NCBI GenBank assembly: GCA_039566865.1
Contig: CM076943.1
Coordinates: forward strand, 33,798,663-33,862,662
DNA: 64,000 nucleotides
Direction: 5' to 3'
Source of the DNA: Aurelia coerulea
Taxonomy: Eukaryota; Cnidaria; Scyphozoa; Semaeostomeae; Ulmaridae
Below the pieces are notes generated by a model. That model ran no database searches. It was not told the DNA's origin and worked only from the letters and a program-made list of their open reading frames with translations. Shown in pieces: positions 20,278 to 29,040 of the stretch (its first letter is position 1; the number at the start of each line of letters is the position of its first letter). The position numbers and the translations under genes are program-made.

Positions 20278-22427
20278 GATAATCACCTACAGAGACTACA
20301 GTCGATTTGGTGCCGTGGACTTCAGAGCTCATCTCTCTAATGTGCTTTCACAAGAGCTAGTTGAGAATGGGGACTATGGTGCTTTCGAGGCTGTGGTCAT
20401 GGGCGTGCTGAATGAACATGCTCCTGTTAAGAAAAAATCTATCCGTGCAAATGATGCGCCTTTCATGACGAAAGACTTGCGTAAAGAAAACATGCATAGA
20501 ACCAAGCTTCGTAACAAGTATAACGACGATAGAACTGAGGAAAACCTCAAAGCTTTTAAAAAGCAGAGGAACAAGTGCGTGAAGTTGTTACGCAATGCCA
20601 AATTTGATTACTATAGGAACATTGATCTCGGCAACCTTACCGATAATCATAAATTTTGGAAAACTGTAAAACCACTATTCTCAGACAAGGTGCAAGTAAA
20701 TTCAGCTATCACTTTGATTGAAGATGGAAAAGTGGTAAGTCGGGACTCTGAAATTGCAGAGATTTTCAACCATTTTTTCGCCAATATTACAGAAAGTTTA
20801 GGGATCTCTACGAATGAAGCATTACTGCTGCCAGCAAATGACATAATAGATCCAATCGATAAAGCTGTAAGGAAATTTGAATCACATCCAAGTATATGCA
20901 AAATCAAAGAGAACATTACTTTATCCGAAAGATTTGAATTTAGAGAGGTTGCTGTTGAAGATGTTGCTGTTCAAATCAGAAAACTCAATTTGAATAAGGC
21001 GTCTCCGGTCAACTGCATACCTGCAAGAATTCTAAAGGAAAATCCTGAAGTATTTTCCATTACCATCCAAAATCTATTCAACTCTGGTCTATCCAATGGT
21101 GCTTTTCCCAAAGAACTGAAAGCTGGAGATATAAGTTCACTTTTCAAAAAAAGAGGATGCCTTTATGAAAAAGAACTACCGACCCATCACAGTCTTGCCG
21201 TCCGTAACAAAAATTTATGAAAGATTGATGCAGGGTCAAATGTTGCCTTTTGTTCAAAGTTTCCTGTCCTCACTCCTTTGTGGGTTTCGAGAAGGCTATG
21301 GTACACAGCATGCACTCCTACGTCTAATGGAAGCCTGCAAAAAGACAATGGACAATGGGGGTGTCGCAGGTGCTGTCTTGAAGGACCTGTCGAAGGCCTT
21401 CGATTGCCTGAATCATGAATTGCTAATTGCAAAATTAAATGCATATGGTTTCAGTAGATCTGCACTGCTGTTTATCCATAGCTATCTCACTGACAGGAGG
21501 CAGAGGGTAAAGGTTAACGGTTCATTCAGCACATGGACAGAAACCGTCCGAGCAGTACCGCAAGGTTCAGTCTTAGGACCCCTTTTGTTTAATATATACC
21601 TGAATGACCTTTTCATGTTCCTAGAGGAAACGGAAATCTGTAATTACACTGACGACACAACTATTTATGCGTGTGGTCCTAACATCGAAAATGTCATCAT
21701 GCATTTAGAAAATGATGCCCTCAAAATAACTGAATGGTTTCCAAACAACTTTATGAAACTAAATGAAGACAAATGCCACTTAATGATTTTTGGTGCAAAA
21801 GGAAATAATGAAATATCAATTACAATAGGCAAGGCCTGTGTGAAAGAAAGTACAGAGGAAAATCTTCTCGGCATAACTTTCGATCAATCACTTTCTTTCA
21901 AACAACATGTCAAGGCTCTTTGCAAAAAGGCTGGCCAAAAACTCCATGCTCTCACCAGAATATCACGTTACATGGACACTAAAAAACTACAGCAGTTAAT
22001 GAGGGCGTTTGTGTTATCTCAATTTAGTTACTGTCCACTTGTTTGGATGTTTTATGATAGAACTTTGGACCATAGAATAAATCGCACACAAGAAAGGGCA
22101 TTACGCATAGCATATAAAGATTACGGAAATGATTTTGGCTCTCTCTTGGAACAGACCAAATCGGTACCAATCCATGCAAGAAACCTACAGTTGTTAATGA
22201 CAGAAATGTATAAAACCAAATTCGATCTAAACCCACCTTTCATGAAGGATATTTTCACGGAACGAAATATTAGCTACAATCTAAGGCGTGGCAATGATGC
22301 TCAACTTCCAAAGGTACGGACTACGTCATTTGGAATTGAGAGCATAACCTACCTTGGAAATAAACTGTGGCAACCATTACCGCTAAAAATAAAACAATCC
22401 AATACCCTTCCTATTTTCAAAATATAA
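20278..22427 (+). pseudogene. LINE B ORF2, linker and reverse transcriptase
   Basis: First frame to about 21150: IITYRDYSRF, NEHAPVKKKSIRANDAPFM, KKQRNKC and FWKTVKPLFSDK, the linker typical of this LINE group. At an A7 run (about 21147-21153) coding shifts to the frame 21165-22427: NYRPITVLPSVTKIYERLM, KDLSKAFDCLNH (A), VPQGSVLGPLLFNIYLND (B), YTDDTTIY (C; YTDD in place of YADD). The C-terminal thumb and domain run to LPIFKI, where a 0.8-kb block interrupts. Inactive as it stands. Confidence 0.88.
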
Positions 22428-23223
22428 GAAACACGTAAGAAAGTTTTGGTAGCAAAATGGCCCAAAAATTTAAGAAACTGCCTACCAGCCCCGGACCTTA
22501 GTTTCTTATAAAAAAATGAGTGCATTCGCGGGCATCTAATTTGAGACGAGCAGTCACGAAAATAACCTCTGTGCAGAATCGTATGCATGAAGATGTTTTG
22601 GTTCAGTGTGGTCACGTGCCTTCCCCAGTCAATGGTGCCATTGTTTGCTGAGATTCTGCACCGTTCCTCAACTTCACCTGCGACATTTGCATCTGTAGCT
22701 GTGTAGGAGGGAGGTCCTTCTGGGTCCTTCTACCTTCAGTGATGCTGCGAATACTACCCTCTGTGCAGGCCGCCGGTTACATCATCCTCTAAAGTTGACT
22801 TATTTGCATAATGAGTGCTATCAATAAGTGGCTAATGATGCGTTCGTTCTAGAAAACGATTGTTTTAACATAATTAAGCTGCTAATGAAGTCAAGAATGT
22901 GCCAATTCTGGGTAAAATTGTTGTTGTGCCAGGGTAAACATCATGGTGATTTATCCATCTTATGGTGTCAAATCTGTCTAACATGAAATAAGCCGACGTC
23001 AAATGTTGCTATAGGATCGCGGGAAACTTCTGTCTTGTGTGCGTTTTATGTGCGCTTTCTTTATTTCAGTGCCAATTAGCAGAGATAAAACGTTAATCAA
23101 TCGCTTTAACGAGCGTGACGGAAGTGGGTTACTTACTTTCTTTCTTTCTTTCGTTCTTTCTTACTTTCTGACTGACTGACATCGAAGCCCCTTCTTAGAT
23201 TACAAAGTGGACTTTGTAATCAA
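22294..23223 (+). repeat. 0.93-kb duplicated segment, copy 2
   Basis: Here the LINE part is continuous with the upstream RT, so this locus, or one like it, is the likely source of the copy at 6624-7545. It ends in the same hairpin (GATTACAAAGT with ACTTTGTAATC) after a (TTTC)n tract at about 23139-23165. Confidence 0.85.
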
Positions 23224-23228
23224 ACACG
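22430..23228. mobile_element. Non-coding block inserted into the end of LINE B ORF2
   Basis: It separates LPIFK from IRCWKGDKCNC, which are adjacent in the related LINE at 31617-32251. Its head (TAAGAAACACGTAAGAAAG, then TTAAGAAACTGCC and AGTTTCTTATAAAAAAA) matches the start of a block at 48910-49020. AAACACG is found at both borders (22430-22436 and 23225-23231) and may be a target duplication, although the same word also occurs, slightly changed, in the 48.9-kb copy. There are no clear terminal inverted repeats and no coding. Confidence 0.6.
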
Positions 23229-23466
23229 AATTAGATGCTGGAAAGGTGATAAATGCAACTGTAGGCTCTGCAAGATTTATATTCCTAAAGTGGGGTTCCT
23301 AACAGGATAGATGCTTTTATCATATAATCTTTTTGTAAATGTACACGGATTGTACATTTCTTTTTTATGAATTTGTTTTAGTATTTTTAAAGTAGGCCTT
23401 AATTAGCTGTATTGTAGCTATTCTTTTAAATTAGCCTACTAAAAATAAAGAAATAATAAAAAAAAA
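23229..23466 (+). pseudogene. LINE B ORF2 C-terminus, 3' UTR and poly(A)
   Basis: Codes for IRCWKGDKCNCRLCKIYIPKV, a C-terminal zinc-knuckle-like end shared with the LINE at 31617-32251. A 3' UTR with the TAAAGTAGGCCTTAATTAGC motif of this LINE group and an A run follow. Confidence 0.8.
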
Positions 23467-23471
23467 ACACT

Positions 23472-24337
23472 TAGATGCTCTCGCTGTGCAGCCCTTCGCG
23501 AGACCTTCATGGGCTGTTCGCCAGACACGGGTCCTCGGAGATTTGATGCTTGCAAGGGGGTTTCTCTTTTACTCGTAAGATTTTCCATCCAAATAGAACA
23601 TAATTCCATTTGACCAAATTTCAGGGCTGTACTTCTTCATCATTTCTTTTGCAAATCTGCATCGCAACACCAAGTCCTTGTTCGTCAGGATACCTACAAA
23701 AATAACGCAACTTATTATTAATTTAGTCGCGCGATTTACCGTTTGTGATACAGTAAGGTTTCTCGGCAGTCATAGAGCCATAAATCCCTGTCAAAGTGAG
23801 TTGGTATGGGGCAATGTGTCTCAAAATTTTGCTACCATGATTCATTAACTCTGCAGCTTGAGAAGTCTGAACAAGGATTCAAATTTTTTAAGAAAACTTA
23901 CCCTTTCTCCTCGCAACTCGGAAAGCAATTCCATTTCTGCGTAGTGTCCTCCGAATGGTCCAGATAGGAATGTGATCGAGTCCAACAGCATTTCTCAGGT
24001 CTTTCAAAGTAAAGTGGCCACCATAGTCCTCCTTTCTGAAATTTTTCACCTGATTAATCAACTTTCTCTCGTCTCGCTTGTCCAATAACCGAGGTCGCCC
24101 TCGCCGCTTCCTTTTCTCCTTCCCCGCTGTGCTCGCTTCTGGCTCCTTTAGGATCCTTTTCACAGTTGCTAGAGACAGGCCTGTTGCTTCGCAGATTTCA
24201 ACTAGTTTATAAGCAGAATTGAACCTTAGCTGTTTCACAGTTTTGCGAAGAGCGTTGTCGTATCTCTTCTTGAAAGCCATTTGTGTTTTTGCTCTCTGCT
24301 CTTTGTGGCGATAACTAACTTTGCAGGCCATTTTCAA
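23472..24337 (-). pseudogene. Tc1/mariner-type transposase, N-terminal part with an intron
   Basis: Exon 1 (24337 to about 23902) starts MKMACKVSYRH and carries a helix-turn-helix (LVEICEATGLSLATVKRIL), a basic RRGRPRLLD linker and a second HTH-like part (WTIRRTLRRNGIAF). It ends at a GGTAAGTT donor. The intron runs to an acceptor TTTTTGTAG near 23692. Exon 2 encodes LTNKDLVLRCRFAKEM, FYLDGKSYE (first catalytic D), then after an in-frame TAA the NPLASIKSPRTRVWR region, and stops at the LINE B duplication. With the C-terminal part at 12834-13297 it makes one DDE transposase gene broken by LINE B. Confidence 0.82.
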
Positions 24338-24624
24338 GGGAATATGCTCCCCTCAGGGACTTAGCTAACTCCTCCCCTCTGAAGTTTGCGCGTATAAAAT
24401 GTTTTTTTGTCGGCAGCCTCAAGAAACTATTCGCCGACATATCTCTTAAGGCTTCCGCCGTCCCCTGACACTTGCTAAGACGAGTAAAAGCACCAAAGTT
24501 GAAGGCGCGTCCGATAATGAGTCTCTACCCGGAGCGAAAAGTGACGAATTGAAAAAGAGCGCTAACTTCAAAAGGAAATTGCGCCGACTTGCTGATCGAG
24601 AAAATTTCTAATTTCCATTTTTAA

Positions 24625-24626
<2 letters not shown>

Positions 24627-24663
<37 letters not shown>

Positions 24664-24703
24664 CAATCTATTTAAAGTAGGCCTTCATATATATATATAT
24701 ATA
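24627..24703. repeat. (ATT)n and (AT)n microsatellites
   Basis: About twelve ATT units (24627-24663) and, after TAAAGTAGGCC, a TA run (24687-24703). On the minus strand this is the A-rich 3' tail of a LINE whose 3' UTR carries GGCCTACTTTAAA. Confidence 0.75.
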
Positions 24704-24780
24704 TACATACAAGACATTTTCATCAAGGGAGGGGGGAAAGGGTTCCACTTGTTGCCACATACCATCCAGCACTCAATAGT

Positions 24781-25383
24781 TTGGGAAAGGTGGCCGGGAG
24801 ACTTCATCCTATGCTCACAAACTCTGAGGAGCATAGGGGGGTGTTTCCTGAGCCACCTTTAATAGCATTTAGGAGATGTAAGAGCCTTAAGGATATACTT
24901 GTTAGGGCTAGGCTTGATTGTGAGGGAAATGGGGGGACTGATAAGAAGGGATGTTCTCGTTGTGGTAAATCTCGTTGTCAAGTGTGTAATGTCATGAGTA
25001 ATAGTGGACATTTTCATTCAAACATAGATAGCCGGGAATATAGGATAAACTATTCGTTTAATTGTGACTCGTCAAATGTTGTGTATTTGTTGGAATGTAC
25101 TGTTTGTGGTGTACAATATGTTGGTAGCACCTGCACGCCTTTTAGGCTTAGGTTTAACAATTACAAGGCGTGCAGTCATAAGTTTAACTTGGGGGCCTCA
25201 GTACCCCAGGCAGAATTCTTCAGGCATTTTACTGGAGAAGGCCACCACGGGTTTCTGAAGGATATTAGTATAAAAATAATCGATAGGCTAACGGGGGGAA
25301 ATAGGATGCGGGAAAGCTTCTGGCAATATCGGCTGGATTGCTTTGCCCCTAAGGGATTAAACACTAGGCAGGTTGATACATAG
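24781..25383 (+). pseudogene. GIY-YIG endonuclease C-terminus of a Penelope-like ORF
   Basis: A cysteine-rich linker (CSRCGKSRCQVC) is followed by a GIY-YIG nuclease core in which the two motif strands read VVYLLEC and VQYVGST, with the arginine in FRLRFNNYK. The conserved end is ESFWQYRLDCFAPKGLN, where the E is the usual metal ligand. In Penelope-like elements this nuclease opens target DNA for priming. The upstream RT domain is missing. The frame begins inside the element, so the ATG at 24781 is not a true start. Confidence 0.85.
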
Positions 25384-25744
25384 ATTTGATTTTTGCTTGC
25401 ATTTTGGTTGTTTTGTTGTTTTGATGTTTGCGCTTAGCTTTTCTTTAGGGACACACGCTATTCTTTAGGGATCTCTTTCTGCCCATCCGCTCTTGGATCT
25501 TTTTATTGCTGTTTTGGTTCTTACACACATTTCTTTTCAGCTTCCGCGAGACAGACACCGCCGCCGACTCTAGCAGTACTTAACACTGCGCTTTCTTTCA
25601 TCTTCCTACTGCCGCCTCTGTTTACACCGGTTACTTTAACACCTTTTAATTATCAATTGTATTTAGTAGGATCCCTTTATCCTATTGTTTTCGTAAATGG
25701 TTTTGTATTTCGAAATTGATATGTATGCGATGTTGAACTTGAGA

Positions 25745-25800
25745 AGTTATACTGATGAAGGCTTGCGCCGAAACGTTTAAACGAATGTGTTTTTCTTGAG
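25745..25800 (+). ncRNA. Hammerhead ribozyme core in the Penelope-like 3' region
   Basis: CTGATGA at 25752-25758 and GAAA at 25770-25773 are separated by GGCTTGCGCC, which can form a 3-bp stem II (GGC/GCC). ACGTTTAAACG follows in the stem III position. Hammerhead motifs are an established feature of Penelope-like elements. I did not fold stems I and III. Confidence 0.6.
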
Positions 25801-25960
25801 TACATATATCTTTTTTATAACATATTTGCGAATGAGCTAATGAGAATATACATACAAGACATATATACATATAGATACAATAGCTATAACTAAGAGCTAA
25901 TTCAAGCCTACTATCTAAAAAAGTAAAATTTGTAAGAAAAAAGTAAAAAATAAATAAAAT

Positions 25961-26438
25961 TCCGAATGATTAAATACAGATACATTTTACAGATTTTTAC
26001 AATGCTTTTAATATTTACAATGTTTTCTTTCTTTTTTTTTCGGTAAATACAGAGCAGAAAATTTAATATCAGCTCAAGAAGCCAACCTGTGCCACGAAAG
26101 GTCTGCATATTCTACAATTACATTCCTCCCCCCTCCAGGTTTTTGAAATGATACACATAGAGTAAAAAGCTGATTTTGTTCGGAGTTATGTTCTAATTGG
26201 TATCTATTGTTTTTCCTTGGCACATCGTGCTTCTCCATCGCACAAAACAGGAAAAAGGCATGATATCAATACAAAATTCAGTTTTTTAAAAGCTCCAAAA
26301 TGTTTCATTTCTTGCATTAGAATCTTCAAAGTTTTTTCACGCAAAGAACTCGTTAGGTTACAAATGCTGACTAAATTAGAGCACAATGGCACAACAACCT
26401 TTGTAGTAATGCGCCTTTGAAAATTTAGCCCTTTCAGA
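25961..26438. other. Right inner part of the HUH element, no gene seen
   Basis: AT-rich. The last bases, TTTCAGA, mirror the TCTGAAA just inside the left palindrome, so at least the rightmost part belongs to the HUH element. Confidence 0.4.
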
Positions 26439-26659
26439 CAATCAGTTGCAAAATTGTTGAGCCATTCTAAAAAAACAAGACTTTGTTGGCATTGTGCCCC
26501 CCCTCCCCCCTTTGCAATGTTGAAATCAGTCGGAAAAGTTGTAAATCGTTAGTTGCCAACAGAAAAGTCGCGTTTGTTTCCAATCAACATTGCAACGGGG
26601 GGGGGGGGGGCAAAGAACCTTATTTTTTGTCAATGGCTCAACAATTTTGCAACTGATTG
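26439..26659. repeat. Right terminal palindrome
   Basis: Second copy of the 221-bp palindrome, in the same orientation as the left copy and differing at a few sites and in the C- and G-run lengths. The 28-bp arms are intact. Confidence 0.88.
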
Positions 26660-26661
26660 TA

Positions 26662-27410
26662 GGTTCAGAACACCATGCTGGGAAACTTTTTGAGCCAAAT
26701 TAGAAATTATATGATCTAATAGAGTTTCAGATTTTTCAGTTATGCATGTTAATTTTTGGATCAGTTCCCCAAGTCCGTGAAGGGAGCAGAATTCCTTGCA
26801 GCGCTTGGTTACTCCTTTTACTGTTCAGTAGGTCAATATTCAAGTCCCCCAAGATAAAAACTTCTTGATTATCAACATTTTCTGTTTGGTAATGGCTATA
26901 TTGAGTTTTTTAAGAAAACCCCTTCAGTTAGGCGGTCTGTAAAGGATGCAAACTCGGGTGCCAACTAGAATTGGTTTGGATTTTGGCAAAAACAAATCAA
27001 AAAAATTATTTTCTAGGTTTGGTGAGAAATCCTCTCTTAAATTTAAAGACAAATGTTTTTTTATATAACAAGCAACACCCCCACCTTGCGTATTTCTGTC
27101 ACATATTTTCAGTTCATATCCATCAATTTGAACTTAATTGTCAAATATAGTTTCATCAAGTTTTGATTCCGTAATTCCAATGATAGCAGCATTTGAGCTT
27201 TTGGCAATGAGGCGCAATTCATCAATTTTTGGCAATAAACTATTAATATTGAGGTGAAGGAAGTTTAAGCCTCTTTTTCTGGAAAGAATTCCACATACAA
27301 TCTTCTGTTGGACCTTGGGCAGCTTCATTCACTTCAGTGGGTGCTGTTTCTTCCTCAAAATGTTCAGGCAAGGGGTCATCAGCAAATGGCAACTCTGCGA
27401 ATAGTTTCAA
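26662..27410 (-). pseudogene. LINE 'E', upstream half (endonuclease)
   Basis: The minus strand encodes an acidic leader (LPEHFEEETAPTEVNEAAQ) and then the endonuclease: LHLNINSLLPKIDEL, IGITESKLDETIF, NTQGGGVACYIKKHL, RVCILYRPPN, LLDHIISN. It ends in SQHGVLN at the right palindrome. Several small frameshifts are present. It continues at 8928-8664. Confidence 0.8.
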
Positions 27411-27640
27411 ATAGAGGGCAGTGCAGGAGAAAGTGTTCATTACTCTCTACCGCTTGACCACAAGTGCAACTAGGGTTAGATCTATATCTGAATTTGTGTT
27501 CATTCACAGAACTAAACTTCAATCGAATTTGAGTCAGCTGTCTAATACCATCTATATCAGAAATGTTGTACATGGAGTTTTCACCAAGTTTTATAATTTG
27601 AAGCAGTTTTCACTTAAACTCAGAAATGGACCTTGAACTT
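27379..27640 (-). pseudogene. C-terminal fragment of a LINE related to the 2A-LINE
   Basis: The minus strand encodes ISDIDGIRQLTQIRLKFSS, NEHKFRY and CTCGQAVESNEHFLLHCPLF, the same zinc-binding end as the 2A-LINE ORF2. It is cut off near 27379 where LINE E starts. Confidence 0.75.
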
Positions 27641-29040
27641 TTTATCTCGTCGTCCAGGGACGGACTGGGGCATCAATTCCTTGCCCGGAAATTAGCTGTT
27701 AGGGGCCCCACATTTGTAGAAGTTCAAATTACATTTGTAAACTAGCTAGCATGTTTGAAAAATTATTTCGCAATGTTCCTAGTGGTGTAGCCAGATTTTT
27801 ACCTTTAAAGGAGGCAACTTTGGGCAAAGAAAGTGAAACGAGGGCCTGGGCCTCGGTCCAGGGAAATTTTTAAGTGTGAAATTTACCATTTTACAATTTA
27901 CTTACAATTTGCAATTGCCCTTTACAATGCCGCTAAGACCCCTTATTTTAAAAATCAATCCTTAATTGGATATGAGATGAGCCCTCAAGTAGTCAAGTGA
28001 AATGAGATGTTTTAGAAAAAGTGGATTCAAAAGCGACAGAGAATTTCGTGGCAGTTTTAAAACAAGTTATACTTTTTTATCAAATTCTCGATTGATTATG
28101 GCACAGCTAAAAAGAAAGAAGCAAACAAAACGAGCTGAACATTTGAAATACCACTTCGTTTAACTTCCAAGAAAATGTTTTCATGTGGACGTAATGAGAG
28201 CCTAAATAAAGCAAACAACAGCCATGACAAATTAAGTGGTAGGGTATCGAATTAAGGGGTCTGGGGAGAAAATTTTTAGAGTATACACCGTTTACTTTGG
28301 CTTAGAACACTTCTTGCAATCTAATATTAGCGGTGCTAAAATAGAACTTTATCATTTCGTAACAATTTTTTTCAAATTAGCATCCACAGTAAAGTTTTTA
28401 AGGAAACAGAATTTTATATTGTCTAATTTTCTTATTTCAAGGCTATCATGGTTTTTCATGATTTATCATAGTTCGTTTGGGAAAATTTTGTAAAAGCGTA
28501 CCTTTACTTTGGCTTAGAGCGACTCTCCCAATGCCCTCAATCACTATCCAGTATTTTTCGGATAGATTCCTACCCTTCCCTACCTATACGAACCAATTTC
28601 TCCTCGTTTTGAAAGAATCTCGAGGATCATCTTTTGACAGAAGTAGGGTCTGGCAAATGCCCCCATCCCCACCACCCGTGGCCGTACCATGCCACTGGCA
28701 TACACAGTTGCACAAAGTGGCTGACAGTAGCAAGGAACACATCCGTCTTGAAGTGCAAGCGAAGCGAGCAGACAAATTTTAGGCATATTCTAATTAGATG
28801 GGCTTGAACAGTGTTAAGATATCATTTACAACTGCAAATTTTTTACTGTGGGCCGCCAGCAAGCATTTGTGTCCAAAGGGCCCAAGACAAAAAGTGGCTA
28901 TTGTCTTCACAAGGGCCAGTTTTTTTCAGTTTTTCAGTTTTCATTCATTTATCAATCAATTTCAAATACAATTCAATACAAAATGCTCTACAACTAAACA
29001 CAATACAACACTAAGAACCAAAATTACAAACATTACTAGA
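27641..29040. other. Unclassified repeat-like DNA
   Basis: Begins near CCAGGGACGGACTGGGG (27654), which resembles a hAT-type terminus, but I see no matching right end. TTTACTTTGGCTTAGA occurs at 28288 and 28503. No convincing coding; short frames near 28480-28780 look accidental. Confidence 0.35.

Larger units (their letters stand above)
13303..23466 (+). mobile_element. LINE 'B', an SGNH-ORF1 non-LTR retrotransposon inserted into the Tc1/mariner transposase
   Basis: ACACT at 13298-13302 is repeated at 23467-23471, right after a poly(A) run (23459-23467). The transposase reading frame continues from one side to the other if LINE B and one duplicate are ignored. LINE B contributes ORF1 (13387-14142), the endonuclease start (14325-14565), the linker and RT (20278-22427), the C-terminus (23229-23309) and the 3' UTR. 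It is interrupted by the 2A-LINE (14566-20277) and by the block at 22430-23228. Confidence 0.85.
24718..25845 (+). mobile_element. 5'-truncated Penelope-like element
   Basis: Flanked by a 17-bp direct repeat, ATATACATACAAGACAT, at 24701-24717 and 25846-25862. It contains the end of a Penelope-type ORF with a GIY-YIG nuclease, and a 3' region with a hammerhead ribozyme core. The RT part is absent, which indicates 5' truncation on insertion. Confidence 0.82.
24622..25960 (-). mobile_element. 3' end of LINE 'D' (minus strand), interrupted by a Penelope-like insertion
   Basis: On the minus strand, 25925-25863 carries the TAGGC...AGCTAATT motifs typical of the 3' UTRs at 23390 and 31670. It continues after the Penelope insertion into GGCCTACTTTAAATAG and an (AAT)n tail. 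No coding remains, so the left and right limits are approximate. Confidence 0.5.
8929..26659. mobile_element. Palindrome-ended element carrying an HUH-SF3 replication gene (17.7 kb including nested insertions)
   Basis: Both ends are copies of the same 221-bp imperfect palindrome, so they are at once direct and inverted terminal repeats. The inner flanks extend the inverted repeat by seven bases (TCTGAAA at 9150, TTTCAGA at 26432). Outside, the two halves of LINE E join exactly. The site is either a TA duplication (8927-8928 and 26660-26661) or, if the ends are read as ACAATC...GATTGT, an insertion between T and A without duplication. The element's own DNA seems to be 8929 to about 12420 plus the rightmost few hundred bases; the remainder is later insertions. 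The only recognisable gene is the Rep-like one. I infer a rolling-hairpin or rolling-circle replicon or transposon. Confidence 0.72.
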
